29,849 bases of DNA from positions 1 to 29,849 of IMG/VR virus record IMGVR_UViG_3300017527_000346; one strand, given 5' to 3'. The stretch comes from a virus. A program made the translations under genes and the position numbers. Within the stretch, counting starts at the first letter, position 1. Every line of letters starts with the position of its first letter. Below are positions 22,035 through 29,849 of the stretch, one piece after another. The notes under the pieces were generated by a model. The model made no database searches and was not told the origin of the DNA. It worked only from the letters and a program-made list of their open reading frames with translations.

Positions 22035-24178
22035 GCTTCGATCCCCCAATTTGCAAGCCGCCTTAATGATGGAATAACACTTTCCTCGACCATGATGTCC
22101 CAATCAGTATCAGACATATCCTCTACTGGTTTCGGCGATGTAATATTGACGGTTACTGCTCCAATGCCACCACCTCCGCCGCCCTGTCCCATAAATTCGG
22201 TCAGGTCTTTATTCTGGCCAGGACTCAACACACGCTCATCTTTATCAAGGAGGTAGGTTTGTTCCGCTGGTACATTGGTTAGCCCACCATGAGCCGCTGG
22301 TGGTTTCTGAGACGCAATGGCCGCCACCTGTGCCATACCAGCGGCCAGGGCTGTCGCAGCCAGGATAGGCCCTAATGGGTAAGGGTAAGCCCCAAGGTTT
22401 GTGGTAAATGCCTTTATAGCGTTAATGGTGGCCTCTGCAATGGAAAGGCCCTGCATCATTTTAAAACCTTTTTTACCAAATGCTGCGCTGATAGTTTGCA
22501 TATCCCCAAAAAATTGTGTCTGTCCCTTTTTTGCCTTCTCTCGTTTCGCATCCCCCGAATCTGACTCGGCCTGGTCAAGCTCTGTCACCTTCTGGTTGTA
22601 TAACTCCGTAATCATGGCCTTTGCGTCATTGAACTCTTGGAACTTTTCAAGCTGCTCGGCATACCACTCTTCTAATTGCTCACGCCTGGTCTGTGTTGCT
22701 TCTGCATGCATGATTTGCAGGTTTTCATAGGCCATCATCAGGTCGGAATTTTCACGGTCTAATATTTCTTGCTTTTTCGCGCTGTATACAAACTCAGTTT
22801 GCGCCATCGCCTCTTTGTTGCCGATGAACATTTCTTGCTGTTGTGAGTACCACTGATTTAATCTCTCAAGCTCAGTAAAGCGATACTGGTTATAGGATTC
22901 AGCCAGTTCAGCCAGCGCCGAATCATGTGCCGATGTATCCGGCGGTTTTATGCTGCCGCCCTCGGTATCTTCAACCGGACCCATACCCGGCATTGACAAA
23001 GAAGGCATACCGGACGCGGCTTCGCCACCCGCCGCCTGGATCTCAGCGATCGCGTCTTTTACTCCGGATACAAAGTTTTCAACCTTACCAATGGCCAGGC
23101 CCTCATCGGCGATATTGTTTAAATTCCGCCATGCAGTTTCCCCCATTTGCTCAAATGAACTAACAGCCTCTTGATTTTTACCGATAAAGCTTTCGACACT
23201 TTTTAATGGCTCATCAAATATTCCCTTGAAATTAAGGGCCTCCATAACAGAGGCATACTTTTTTATGATCCAGTTAAAGCCTTCAAGCAATAACCGGCTA
23301 AACTCCGCAAACGCTATTTTAAGAATTTCCCAAGTCATCTTTAAGCCGCGCCATGCATCAACCATTAGGGCCACACTATAAGCGGTTACTTCAGCAATCT
23401 TGGCGAGGACTTTTATGGTTGTAACCCCGAACCCGATTATCTTGTCTCTATTTCCAACAGAAAATTCGGTCCAACGGTTGATCATGGCTGTTATGATCGG
23501 CATAAATTGTTCTGCTATATAATTTTTAAGCCCTTTGAAAGATCCAGTTAGCCGGGTTAACGAATCGTTGAACTCAGCCGCATTCTTAGCCGCCGTCGAA
23601 GATACCACAAGGCCAAATTTTTCGGCCTCTTCCTTCATAGCCCGTAAGCCTTCAGTACCACCGGATAATGTTTGTAACAAGCCTACGCCTTCAGTATCCC
23701 AAAACTGCATGGCAAGCCGGACTTTCTCGCCCTGATCACTTACACCCGATAATGCCTCAGCTATTTTTTCAAATTGCTGATCAGGGCTTAACCCGGCGAT
23801 AGATTCAATACTGATACCTAAATCATCCAGCGCACCTACCGCGACCCCTACCCCTTTATTTGCCTCAGCGATACGCCTGGTCATACGCTGAAAACCGACA
23901 TTCAAGCTTTTTGTTGTTATGCCGGACAACTCGGCGACATGATGATATTTGCTCAAAGCCTCGGATGTGATACCTATCCTACCGGCAAATTTTCCGATAT
24001 TATCATAAGCCGCGGCCGTACTTTTTGTCATTGCAAATATAGCTGTCCCAAGCCCTGCAATTGCAGCACCGCTGGCAATTGCAGCCGTCTTTAAACTCGG
24101 CAAAGAACCCTTTAACTTTCCGAACGTTTTTGAAAATTCGTCTTTTGCCCCGATGATTACTGTTAATTTCTCGGCCAT
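22031..24178 (-). CDS. Tail tape measure protein
   Basis: The protein has 715 residues. The N-terminus (MAEKLTVIIGAKDEFSKTFG) and the hydrophobic segment around 32-50 (AIASGAAIAGLGTAIFAMTK), then helical repeats (ITSEALSKYHHVAELSG, SPDQQFEKIAEALSGV) are typical of tape measures. A second hydrophobic zone (LTKIAEVTAYSVALMV-like) lies near 265. The central part is a long coiled coil rich in Gln/Glu (LEEWYAEQLEKFQEFNDAK). The C-terminus has PYPLGPILAATALAAGMAQV and AHGGLTNVPAEQTYLLDKDE, the common ending of siphophage tape measures. Its length sets the tail length, so a moderate siphovirus tail is expected. It starts inside the TAATG that ends the chaperone frame. Confidence 0.92.
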   Translation of the reverse strand: MAEKLTVIIGAKDEFSKTFGKLKGSLPSLKTAAIASGAAIAGLGTAIFAMTKSTAAAYDNIGKFAGRIGITSEALSKYHHVAELSGITTKSLNVGFQRMTRRIAEANKGVGVAVGALDDLGISIESIAGLSPDQQFEKIAEALSGVSDQGEKVRLAMQFWDTEGVGLLQTLSGGTEGLRAMKEEAEKFGLVVSSTAAKNAAEFNDSLTRLTGSFKGLKNYIAEQFMPIITAMINRWTEFSVGNRDKIIGFGVTTIKVLAKIAEVTAYSVALMVDAWRGLKMTWEILKIAFAEFSRLLLEGFNWIIKKYASVMEALNFKGIFDEPLKSVESFIGKNQEAVSSFEQMGETAWRNLNNIADEGLAIGKVENFVSGVKDAIAEIQAAGGEAASGMPSLSMPGMGPVEDTEGGSIKPPDTSAHDSALAELAESYNQYRFTELERLNQWYSQQQEMFIGNKEAMAQTEFVYSAKKQEILDRENSDLMMAYENLQIMHAEATQTRREQLEEWYAEQLEKFQEFNDAKAMITELYNQKVTELDQAESDSGDAKREKAKKGQTQFFGDMQTISAAFGKKGFKMMQGLSIAEATINAIKAFTTNLGAYPYPLGPILAATALAAGMAQVAAIASQKPPAAHGGLTNVPAEQTYLLDKDERVLSPGQNKDLTEFMGQGGGGGGIGAVTVNITSPKPVEDMSDTDWDIMVEESVIPSLRRLANWGIEA

Positions 24179-24510
24179 TACCTAACCCTTTTAGCTACCA
24201 TCTGGTTTTTCTCATCTAAGATAACGGTGAATATCTCAACTACAATATTAAATTGATCCAGCATTGACTTTCCATCCGGCCACGCTCGCCGGGTATAAAA
24301 CCCGGATCGGATACTTTTGCCTTTTTGCCTGGAATTCATAAAGGCGCCGTCCCATTGCCACTCATAACAATAACCGAACAGTCGTAACCATGATATGATT
24401 AACACTCCTGCTATTTCGCCTGTCACTCGGTCTGGATTGGTTTCTATGAAGTGACAGGCTCGTCTAAATTTACAGTTTTTTCTTTCGTTAATGTGCTGAT
24501 TTTTATAAGA
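24178..24510 (-). CDS. Tail assembly chaperone, -1 frameshift extension (gpT-like)
   Basis: This frame is open from 24510 to its stop at 24178 and lies -1 relative to the chaperone gene, which ends at 24444. An isolated start (GTG 24426) has no SD, while the sequence before it (RACHFIETNPDRVTGEIAGV) reads as protein. A -1 slip at the A6 run (24481-24476, reading GAA AAA ACT) would join residue 122 of the chaperone to 99 residues of this frame, a 221-residue gpGT-like fusion. This is the expected arrangement between tail tube and tape measure, as in lambda G/GT. Confidence 0.65.
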   Translation of the reverse strand, partial: SYKNQHINERKNCKFRRACHFIETNPDRVTGEIAGVLIISWLRLFGYCYEWQWDGAFMNSRQKGKSIRSGFYTRRAWPDGKSMLDQFNIVVEIFTVILDEKNQMVAKRVR

Positions 24511-24842
24511 TCACCCACAATTTCAACAACTAAGTTTGAAAAAATTACCTCCTCACATAAGACCGTTGCGCTTTTTATTGGCTTGCCGTTGATTGTCAAC
24601 CCTGTAATATTACGGACTGAATCTGACAAGAACCCGCTCGCCACTTCCTGAATTTTTAGCGAATACTCCGCCGCGCGTCTCAGGTCATCTGGTGACGGTT
24701 TTTTTTTGATTGGAGGTGAGTCCATCATGCAAGGCAACAAAGCCACCATGTCCGGGACCTTCAATTGCCTAATTTCAACCGATACCTTGTTACCGCCGAA
24801 CTCGTATTCAACTCCTTTCCATCCGATTAAAACATCCATCAT
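24444..24842 (-). CDS. Tail assembly chaperone (gpG-like)
   Basis: The protein has 132 residues and lies between the tail tube and the tape measure genes, the standard place for the tail assembly chaperone. It is mostly helical with a short beta start (VLIGWKGVEYEFGGNKVSVE) and a charged middle (SPPIKKKPSPDDLRRAAEYS). The start MMDV follows AGAGGGGGAATG. It would coat the tape measure during tail assembly. The assignment rests on position, length and the overlapping -1 frame, not on a strong motif. Confidence 0.72.
   Translation of the reverse strand: MMDVLIGWKGVEYEFGGNKVSVEIRQLKVPDMVALLPCMMDSPPIKKKPSPDDLRRAAEYSLKIQEVASGFLSDSVRNITGLTINGKPIKSATVLCEEVIFSNLVVEIVGDLIKISTLTKEKTVNLDEPVTS
24476..24481 (-). 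other. Candidate -1 ribosomal frameshift site
   Basis: On the minus strand the run AAAAAA (24481-24476) is read GAA AAA ACT. A -1 slip on the central AAA codon enters the open gpT-like frame with AAC TGT AAA. It is not the canonical X_XXY_YYZ heptamer in the zero frame. Confidence 0.4.
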
Positions 24843-24850
24843 TCCCCCTC

Positions 24851-25813
24851 TTAATAGGCTTCTTGGGTGTTGGTTAAAGTAAACTGCATTGCGTAGTTTG
24901 ACGTTGAGTCATATTTCGCTTTGGCTGAAAATGATACCTCCACCAGGCCAGCGCCGGAAATATTCGCCGGGAACTCGGTATACACCATTTGCGGGATATC
25001 AATTATTAACTGGTTATGGTGGTTCATAACCGTGGTGGGATCTGTGATGGTAACAAGTAACCGCTGTTTGGTGCGGTTCTTAAAGTTCCTGGCCTCAGTG
25101 TCACCGGACAGTAACAGCGTACCCGATATTTCGCCGAGGCGGAAGCCATCCCGCAAAATCCGGCTGGCATACTTATTGCCGTCAAGGTATGCCTTGCCTG
25201 CAAGATTATTTGAAAAATTCATTGATAGGCTGGAAAATTCGTCCATGGCATTTCCAGCAAGCGAGATTGACACAATATCCCAAGCAAAAAAGCTGCCTGG
25301 ATCATATGCGGCTGTCTGTTTTGCCGACCAGTCGAATTGAGAACCCTTAAAGCTCGCAGTGTATTTGATTAATGCGCCTTGGGATATCTCGATGTTTAGA
25401 GCGTCAACCATCGTGTCATAATACAGATACGCGGACCCGGTGTCACGGTATACCTCAATGGTCATTGGAGGAAGGGCTGCTTTTTCCTCTGTCCAATCGC
25501 TTGTGCGTGGCACAAATAAATGATTGTAGCAACTCTCTGTATATGACACCTCTTCCTGCCCACACCAGCCCTTTAAAATCTTACCAAAAGATATTGGGTG
25601 AACCTCCCCAACGATATCACCGGCAATCTCTCGCATACCACCATAATCGTCCGGCTCTTCGTACCTGGATGATAGGCTTTCGCTTACAAGCTCTTCGATT
25701 GTTTGTGTCATGGTTTCAGATACAAACCCGGTAAATTCCATACTGTCAACGAAACTGGTTCCCATGCTTTCCTGGAAACAAATCCCGAAATGTCCATCTT
25801 GACCATAAGCCAT
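24851..25813 (-). CDS. Major tail tube protein
   Basis: The 320-residue protein starts MAYGQDGHFGICFQESMGTS after AGGAGG and contains FTGFVSETMTQTIEELVSES and GMREIAGDIVGEVHPISFGK (acceptor of the tube fold), then KRLLVTITDPTTVMNHHNQL and FPANISGAGLVEVSFSAKAK. The pattern (gq.g..Gi..E...Gt......f.pf.SE.....e.l.s...sgr...........G...i.G....e..p...g..l) is that of siphovirus/myovirus tail tube proteins. It forms the hexameric rings of the tail tube. Confidence 0.85.
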   Translation of the reverse strand: MAYGQDGHFGICFQESMGTSFVDSMEFTGFVSETMTQTIEELVSESLSSRYEEPDDYGGMREIAGDIVGEVHPISFGKILKGWCGQEEVSYTESCYNHLFVPRTSDWTEEKAALPPMTIEVYRDTGSAYLYYDTMVDALNIEISQGALIKYTASFKGSQFDWSAKQTAAYDPGSFFAWDIVSISLAGNAMDEFSSLSMNFSNNLAGKAYLDGNKYASRILRDGFRLGEISGTLLLSGDTEARNFKNRTKQRLLVTITDPTTVMNHHNQLIIDIPQMVYTEFPANISGAGLVEVSFSAKAKYDSTSNYAMQFTLTNTQEAY

Positions 25814-25831
25814 TTTTCTACCTCCTGATTT

Positions 25832-26266
25832 TTACTGTCTCACTTCTGAGTGTATCGTAATTATAGATGCTTGTAACCAGACGCCTATGTCGGTATCAGC
25901 ATTATATTCATATTCTACTGAATAGCCATTCGTCATATTTACCGTGTCGCTCAATTTTTTATTAGCGGTTAATATGTCCATTACTTCTTCTTCAGCATCT
26001 TGCAACTTATTCTCGGCATCAGCGCCGCTTATCATGCTGGCCACCTGGATCTCAACGACTGTATCAACCGAAGCAAGCCAGGGCACACTCCCGACCGCAT
26101 AGGATTCATAGTCTACTGAGCCCCGATAGATACCAACCCAGGCCACGGCATTTGCCGGCCTGTTATAATCCTCGTTACGCTCATCATTACGGGTTATATC
26201 ATAGCCAGTTAGGTTATCCGTCAATAATGTTTCAATGGCCTGCGTTATGTCAGAGAAGTTTATCAT
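25832..26266 (-). CDS. Tail terminator (gpU-like) protein
   Basis: The protein has 144 residues: a helix (DITQAIETLLTDNLTGYDI), strands, a conserved-looking DTVVEIQVASMISGADAENK segment, another helix (KLQDAEEEVMDILTANKKL) and a final strand with GVWLQASIITIHSEV. This mixed alpha/beta arrangement and the position between the tail completion gene and the tail tube gene fit tail terminator/joining proteins that stop tube growth and attach the tail to the head. The start overlaps the previous stop (ATGA). Confidence 0.72.
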   Translation of the reverse strand: MINFSDITQAIETLLTDNLTGYDITRNDERNEDYNRPANAVAWVGIYRGSVDYESYAVGSVPWLASVDTVVEIQVASMISGADAENKLQDAEEEVMDILTANKKLSDTVNMTNGYSVEYEYNADTDIGVWLQASIITIHSEVRQ

Positions 26267-26712
26267 TGTAGACTCGTTTTGACATGCTTTTTAAACAGCT
26301 TTAAAAGCTGCGGCATCATTTGTTCCTTTGTTGGGATTATGGGCCTTTCCGGTAAATGGCCGCTGCCTTCATGATGGGGCATTCCATATTTTACTGCTGA
26401 TTTAACCATTGCCATACGCTGAGTGGCACGGTGGTCCCATTTTGATCTTAGCCATCCTCTATCCTGCAAAATCTTCGTTCCCTTACTCTTTTTTTTGCCT
26501 GTTCTCCTCGCTTTGATTGTGGCTGGTGCCAATGATTCCCATCCACCAGGATCAGCCATCCGGCCCTCTTGCTGAAAGTTCTTTTGTATCCATTTGTCGA
26601 TTAATATAACAGCTTTCTTATTCGTTGCCCGTTGGTTTTTCAGTTTCTTGCTGATATTTAACATATTCTTGGCAAGAGTATTGATACCCTTTATTTTAAA
26701 TTCCAGGCTCAT
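26263..26712 (-). CDS. Phage virion morphogenesis / tail completion protein (gpS-type)
   Basis: This protein of 149 residues has W-x-P/S-L-A-P-A-T-I-x-x-R-R (GGWESLAPATIKARR), the KILQDRGWLRSKW turn and YGMPHHEGSGHLPERPIIPT near the end, all typical of P2 gpS / Mu gpG-like head-tail completion proteins (Phage_tail_S). The basic middle (KKKSKGTK) is common in this family. It helps complete the head-tail joint. The start overlaps the previous stop (TAATG). Confidence 0.85.
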   Translation of the reverse strand: MSLEFKIKGINTLAKNMLNISKKLKNQRATNKKAVILIDKWIQKNFQQEGRMADPGGWESLAPATIKARRTGKKKSKGTKILQDRGWLRSKWDHRATQRMAMVKSAVKYGMPHHEGSGHLPERPIIPTKEQMMPQLLKLFKKHVKTSLQ

Positions 26713-27167
26713 TAATCGTCCCTCAAGTCCTCTTCATCATCTATCATGTCAGGGTCAAAGCTCGACAAATCGGCATCCAATATCGAGTGAACAGGGTAAT
26801 AGTCCTTTGTATTCGACCAGACCGTGACACCAGGCGCTGCCGGTGTTATCGTTGTTCCAGATCCGGTAAAAATGTACTCCTCACCTTCTTTCAGCCGTTT
26901 AATCCTGGCCTCAAATACCTTCTCGAACTCAACGGCCTTCTCAAGATCTCTGGATCTCAACATTTTAAGATATACGTAATCAATGGATAAGTCCGATACC
27001 GTTGGAGGGGTATCCGAAAACGGAACCGTGAAATGGCTTGCCAGCCGTCCGTCAATTTCCTTCTCAGCATAATAGATCAAGTCTGAATTGACCGCTGATA
27101 CACTCGATGGATTCCATTTGCTGAGTATCGGATACCTTACCGAACAATCTGAAAATGTGGTATACAT
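26712..27167 (-). CDS. Head-tail adaptor, DUF1320-like
   Basis: The protein has 151 residues. The first 100 are helical: a YT-x-F-x-D start (MYTTFSDCSVRYP), SDLIYYAEKEIDGRLASHF with the ID-x-L-x-x-x-F/Y signature, VPFSDTPPTVSDLSIDYVYL and SRDLEKAVEFEKVFEARIKR. This is the layout of DUF1320/Mu gp36-type and HK97 gp6-like adaptors that sit under the portal. The acidic C-terminus is disordered-looking. The SD AAGGATCGCT overlaps the stop of the glycosyltransferase gene. Confidence 0.8.
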   Translation of the reverse strand: MYTTFSDCSVRYPILSKWNPSSVSAVNSDLIYYAEKEIDGRLASHFTVPFSDTPPTVSDLSIDYVYLKMLRSRDLEKAVEFEKVFEARIKRLKEGEEYIFTGSGTTITPAAPGVTVWSNTKDYYPVHSILDADLSSFDPDMIDDEEDLRDD

Positions 27168-27175
27168 AGCGATCC

Positions 27176-29849
27176 TTAAAAATATTTGTTGCCGTAATTC
27201 TCGATTGATTTGTCTGTAATGATCTCAGTAAGCCTTTTAATATCCTCGACACTGGCAAATAGGCCATTTATCCCACCTTCCGGCAAAGCAAAGGTAGTCC
27301 CGGCCTTACCCGCATTAATAGACAGTGTGTAGTCAATCCCATTGCCGTCCATCAGCCGATAAACGCATTCCGAATAGAATGGTATACTCTGTGCTATTAG
27401 CCGTATGTCTCCAATGTCAAGCAGCTCACGCCACATTTTAATTCCCTGACCCGCTGCGTCCTCAACTTCCGGTGTCATAACCCCGCCGTTTTGCTCCATG
27501 TGATACCGTGCGAAATGAGCCAGGTCCCGCACCCATAGAAACTTGCCTAAGTTCCTGTCAGGGTTGAGCTCCCGGTCCTTCTGCATCAATGGAAAATTAC
27601 GTTCAAATCGATTTCTGCGTACCAGCTCAGTAGGGTAGCCGGTATGCATTATAGCTACGTCCTCAATCAAATGAGTTTTACCCGGGCCTTTATTCATTTC
27701 TTTTTCAGGGTGTTCATGGACAAAACCATAGAATTTCATGCCTCGGTGGTTACGGAATAACCGGCAAGGAAAGTCTGTCTTAAATAGTTCCGCCGGTTCG
27801 ACTGCATAGTGATGCTGCTTAATCCCGTATCCGTCCATACAATTATGGCGCAGGTACTTGGATAAGTTTTCGGCTTGCTCAAGGGTCTCGTCACAGTCAA
27901 TCCAGAATATCCAGTCCATAGTAGCCGCATCAACAGTTACTTGCCTGGCTGCACTAAACCCGGTCTCAATAGGTGATTTTATGGGGATTATAGTTGCTGA
28001 TTCTGATATCCGGTTTATAACATTGACAGTGCCATCCGTGGTGGTCCCATCAAGTCCGACTATAATTTCATCAGCTATATCGATAACTGCTTCCAGGGTT
28101 TTACCGATGGTATGCTCTTCGTCTTTGGCAATCATGCACACCGACACCGTTTCTCTCGGTGATTGCTGCTTTAGCTTACGGGTGTAATCGATATCACCTA
28201 TAGGAATATTAGGGTTGTATTTAAATGTGATAACGTAGTGGCCGAACTCATGACGATTTGTAGCATTGAAACTATCTCGCACCGGCAATGCCATCAGCTT
28301 AAAACCGTCTTGCCCTCGAAACATATCATAAAGGTCGTCACGCTCAATATGGTGTATATGAGCACGAAATTCAGGGTGCTTTTTGTAGCTCAAGGCTTCC
28401 CAGGGGCCATAAGGAACAGATATTAAAAAGTGACCACCGGGGGCCAAGCATTTCGATAACTGCTCTACAAGTTCCGCAGGGTTAAGCGCATGTTCAAGAA
28501 CTTCCTCAAGCATAATAACGTCAACCGTATTAGGCAATTCAAGATTTTCACTTGTCGTGCAAAAAAAAGTAGCGCCAGCCGTCTTAGGAACATAATTAGG
28601 ATTATTTTTAATGACCTCCGAAATCCATTTTTCCGCAGCCTTAATATTTCTTTCGTTTATATCAACCCCAAAATAACGTATTTTAGGGTAACGCATTAAA
28701 AGGTTCATTACGTAATGACCGTGAGCGCATCCATAATCTAGGATGGATTTTGGTTTCATCTCATTAATTAACCTGGCCGTCTGTTCAAACCTCGGTTGTC
28801 CTGATAGATTTTCTGGCCCATATTTCACCCCTCGGCCTTCTTCGCATTCATAAATTGCGTCATAGTGACCTTTAAAATCACCGTTAAACAAAAACTTGTA
28901 GTTATTCCAAAAATCGGGGAGGATGTTTCCGATATCGGCCCCGCCTACATCATGGTTAATGGCCACAATGTCACTATTACGCTCAAGATGTTTATAGAGC
29001 CGTGTCCTGTCACGAGACTTATAAGCCAGCAGGTCATTAAAAACCTGGTCCCATTGCAGGGCAGCCGCTTTCCATGTTTGTTCCTTGCGGAGTGCCTTGG
29101 AATGAAGTCTATCCCATGCAGCTTTTTCAAGACATTCTTTAATACCCTTGATAAATGCCTGCTTGTGGATCTTACCGTTTTTAAGGGGTATAAACCTAAC
29201 ACCGGCATCACGCCCGGTCTCCGGTAATGCTGCATGATCAGCCGGACCAATAAACGGAGTCCCTACCGCATTGGATTCAAGCAGCATCATATTGCTGGTA
29301 TCCTCAAACGTAGTTGGGTAGACACACAGCATTGACTTTGCCAGCAAGCGATACAGCTCCTTTTTGCCGAGTGCCCCCAAATTAGTGACGTTGGGCAGAT
29401 CCTCACAGCGCCCATATAAAAACCTGTAATATCCCCTCATCTGAGGTACAGTATTGTCATACCCGCACACGTACAAATGACAGTCCGGTAGACTTTCCAT
29501 TATGCCATTTGCCCCCACCAGGTTTTCTAACCCTCGCTCAGGCCTGGATGCAAATACCAGGGAATTTAATTGCCTCAATGGGTCACGCTCCAATAGCTGC
29601 TTAGGATACGTATAATCAACCCCATTGTAGGTAGCTGTAATAATTTCCTTCGGTATGTCGAATACTTTAGAATATTGGTTTTTGTGAAACTCTGAAACAG
29701 TAAATATCTGGTCAACATTAATGAGGTTTTTTTGAACAGCCATAGAAAACCGCATCAGCCCAATATCATGTACCCACCAGATATTTAATTTTGAATTGAT
29801 CGGCCTATGGAAAGCAAATGGCACTCGCTGAATAATGGTTACATCGGCA
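27176..29849 (-). CDS. Glycosyltransferase-methyltransferase-glycosyltransferase fusion, truncated at window edge
   Basis: The frame is open to the right edge (ADVTIIQRVPFAFH precedes the GTG at 29824), so the gene starts outside. Counting from that GTG: residues 1-265 are a GT4-type (GT-B) glycosyltransferase with WWVHDIGL, ASRPERGLENL and EDTSNMMLLESNAVGTPFIG; 345-540 are a SAM methyltransferase with ILDYGCAHGHY (362-371), YFGVDIN and the IMLEEVLEHALNPAELV stretch; 558-735 are a GT2-type (GT-A) domain with VSVCMIAKDEEHTI and the metal site WIDCDE; the last 150 residues are unassigned. Such chains act in surface glycan or glycoprotein synthesis. The gene lies between the capsid side and the head-tail adaptor, so virion glycosylation is possible. 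Confidence 0.85.
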   Translation of the reverse strand, partial: ADVTIIQRVPFAFHRPINSKLNIWWVHDIGLMRFSMAVQKNLINVDQIFTVSEFHKNQYSKVFDIPKEIITATYNGVDYTYPKQLLERDPLRQLNSLVFASRPERGLENLVGANGIMESLPDCHLYVCGYDNTVPQMRGYYRFLYGRCEDLPNVTNLGALGKKELYRLLAKSMLCVYPTTFEDTSNMMLLESNAVGTPFIGPADHAALPETGRDAGVRFIPLKNGKIHKQAFIKGIKECLEKAAWDRLHSKALRKEQTWKAAALQWDQVFNDLLAYKSRDRTRLYKHLERNSDIVAINHDVGGADIGNILPDFWNNYKFLFNGDFKGHYDAIYECEEGRGVKYGPENLSGQPRFEQTARLINEMKPKSILDYGCAHGHYVMNLLMRYPKIRYFGVDINERNIKAAEKWISEVIKNNPNYVPKTAGATFFCTTSENLELPNTVDVIMLEEVLEHALNPAELVEQLSKCLAPGGHFLISVPYGPWEALSYKKHPEFRAHIHHIERDDLYDMFRGQDGFKLMALPVRDSFNATNRHEFGHYVITFKYNPNIPIGDIDYTRKLKQQSPRETVSVCMIAKDEEHTIGKTLEAVIDIADEIIVGLDGTTTDGTVNVINRISESATIIPIKSPIETGFSAARQVTVDAATMDWIFWIDCDETLEQAENLSKYLRHNCMDGYGIKQHHYAVEPAELFKTDFPCRLFRNHRGMKFYGFVHEHPEKEMNKGPGKTHLIEDVAIMHTGYPTELVRRNRFERNFPLMQKDRELNPDRNLGKFLWVRDLAHFARYHMEQNGGVMTPEVEDAAGQGIKMWRELLDIGDIRLIAQSIPFYSECVYRLMDGNGIDYTLSINAGKAGTTFALPEGGINGLFASVEDIKRLTEIITDKSIENYGNKYF

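Noticed and set aside
22035-22103. Longer start for the distal-tail-like protein
   Set aside because: The extra 23 codons are read inside the tape measure gene out of frame, and the ATGA overlap at 22034 is the usual coupling in this operon.
1-29849. tRNA genes, integrase, att sites and insertion sequences
   Set aside because: No cloverleaf with a plausible anticodon, no recombinase motif and no transposase frame was noticed while reading; short sites could still be missed by eye.

Overview
This window looks like part of the genome of a tailed bacteriophage or prophage, most likely a siphovirus. The evidence is an ordered tail-morphogenesis operon with head-tail adaptor, tail completion, tail tube, tail assembly chaperone with a probable -1 frameshift product, and tape measure, plus a phage-type exonuclease/RecT pair. 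AGGAGG-type ribosome binding sites, frequent ATGA/TAATG start-stop overlaps and some GTG/TTG starts point to a bacterial host, but nothing identifies it. The many unfamiliar genes suit an uncultured phage. No integrase, tRNA, terminase, portal or capsid gene lies inside the window.

Left arm (+ strand, 1-8356). A 5'-truncated AAA+ ATPase is followed by a hexapeptide-repeat protein, a DUF1257 (Ycf35-like) protein, a small unknown, a DUF2997 protein and a roughly 300-residue protein possibly of DUF3150 type. Next come small accessory proteins (a 29-residue membrane peptide, two zinc-ribbon proteins, a basic 44-residue protein), then a PD-(D/E)XK exonuclease and a RecT/Bet annealing protein ending at a clear terminator (6391-6424). 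A near-consensus promoter (6427-6455) starts a second unit: a probable 30-codon leader ORF inside a large inverted repeat, an HNH-like nuclease, a ParB-like protein and a TET-associated (GREB1-type) glycosyltransferase, which suggests DNA base hypermodification.

Centre (8357-8933). No conventional gene is visible in these 577 bases, but they are dense in signals: a second near-consensus promoter with an overlapping dyad, a possible leaderless 47-codon ORF, a folded stretch with two mutually exclusive closing helices, a stretch with weak cobalamin-riboswitch resemblance, and hairpins that end the converging minus-strand operon.

Right arm (- strand, 29849 down to 8934). Transcription runs from the right edge: a three-domain glycosyltransferase-methyltransferase-glycosyltransferase protein (truncated by the edge), head-tail and tail completion proteins, tail tube, chaperones, tape measure, a duplicated tail-tip domain (one copy carrying a seven-bladed beta-propeller), a putative hub, small proteins, six consecutive predicted secreted proteins (Fn3, CBM/LamG-like and beta-helix folds), and a cluster of five small genes, three with membrane segments, that may serve lysis. 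Almost every gene is coupled to the next, so this is probably one long late transcript.
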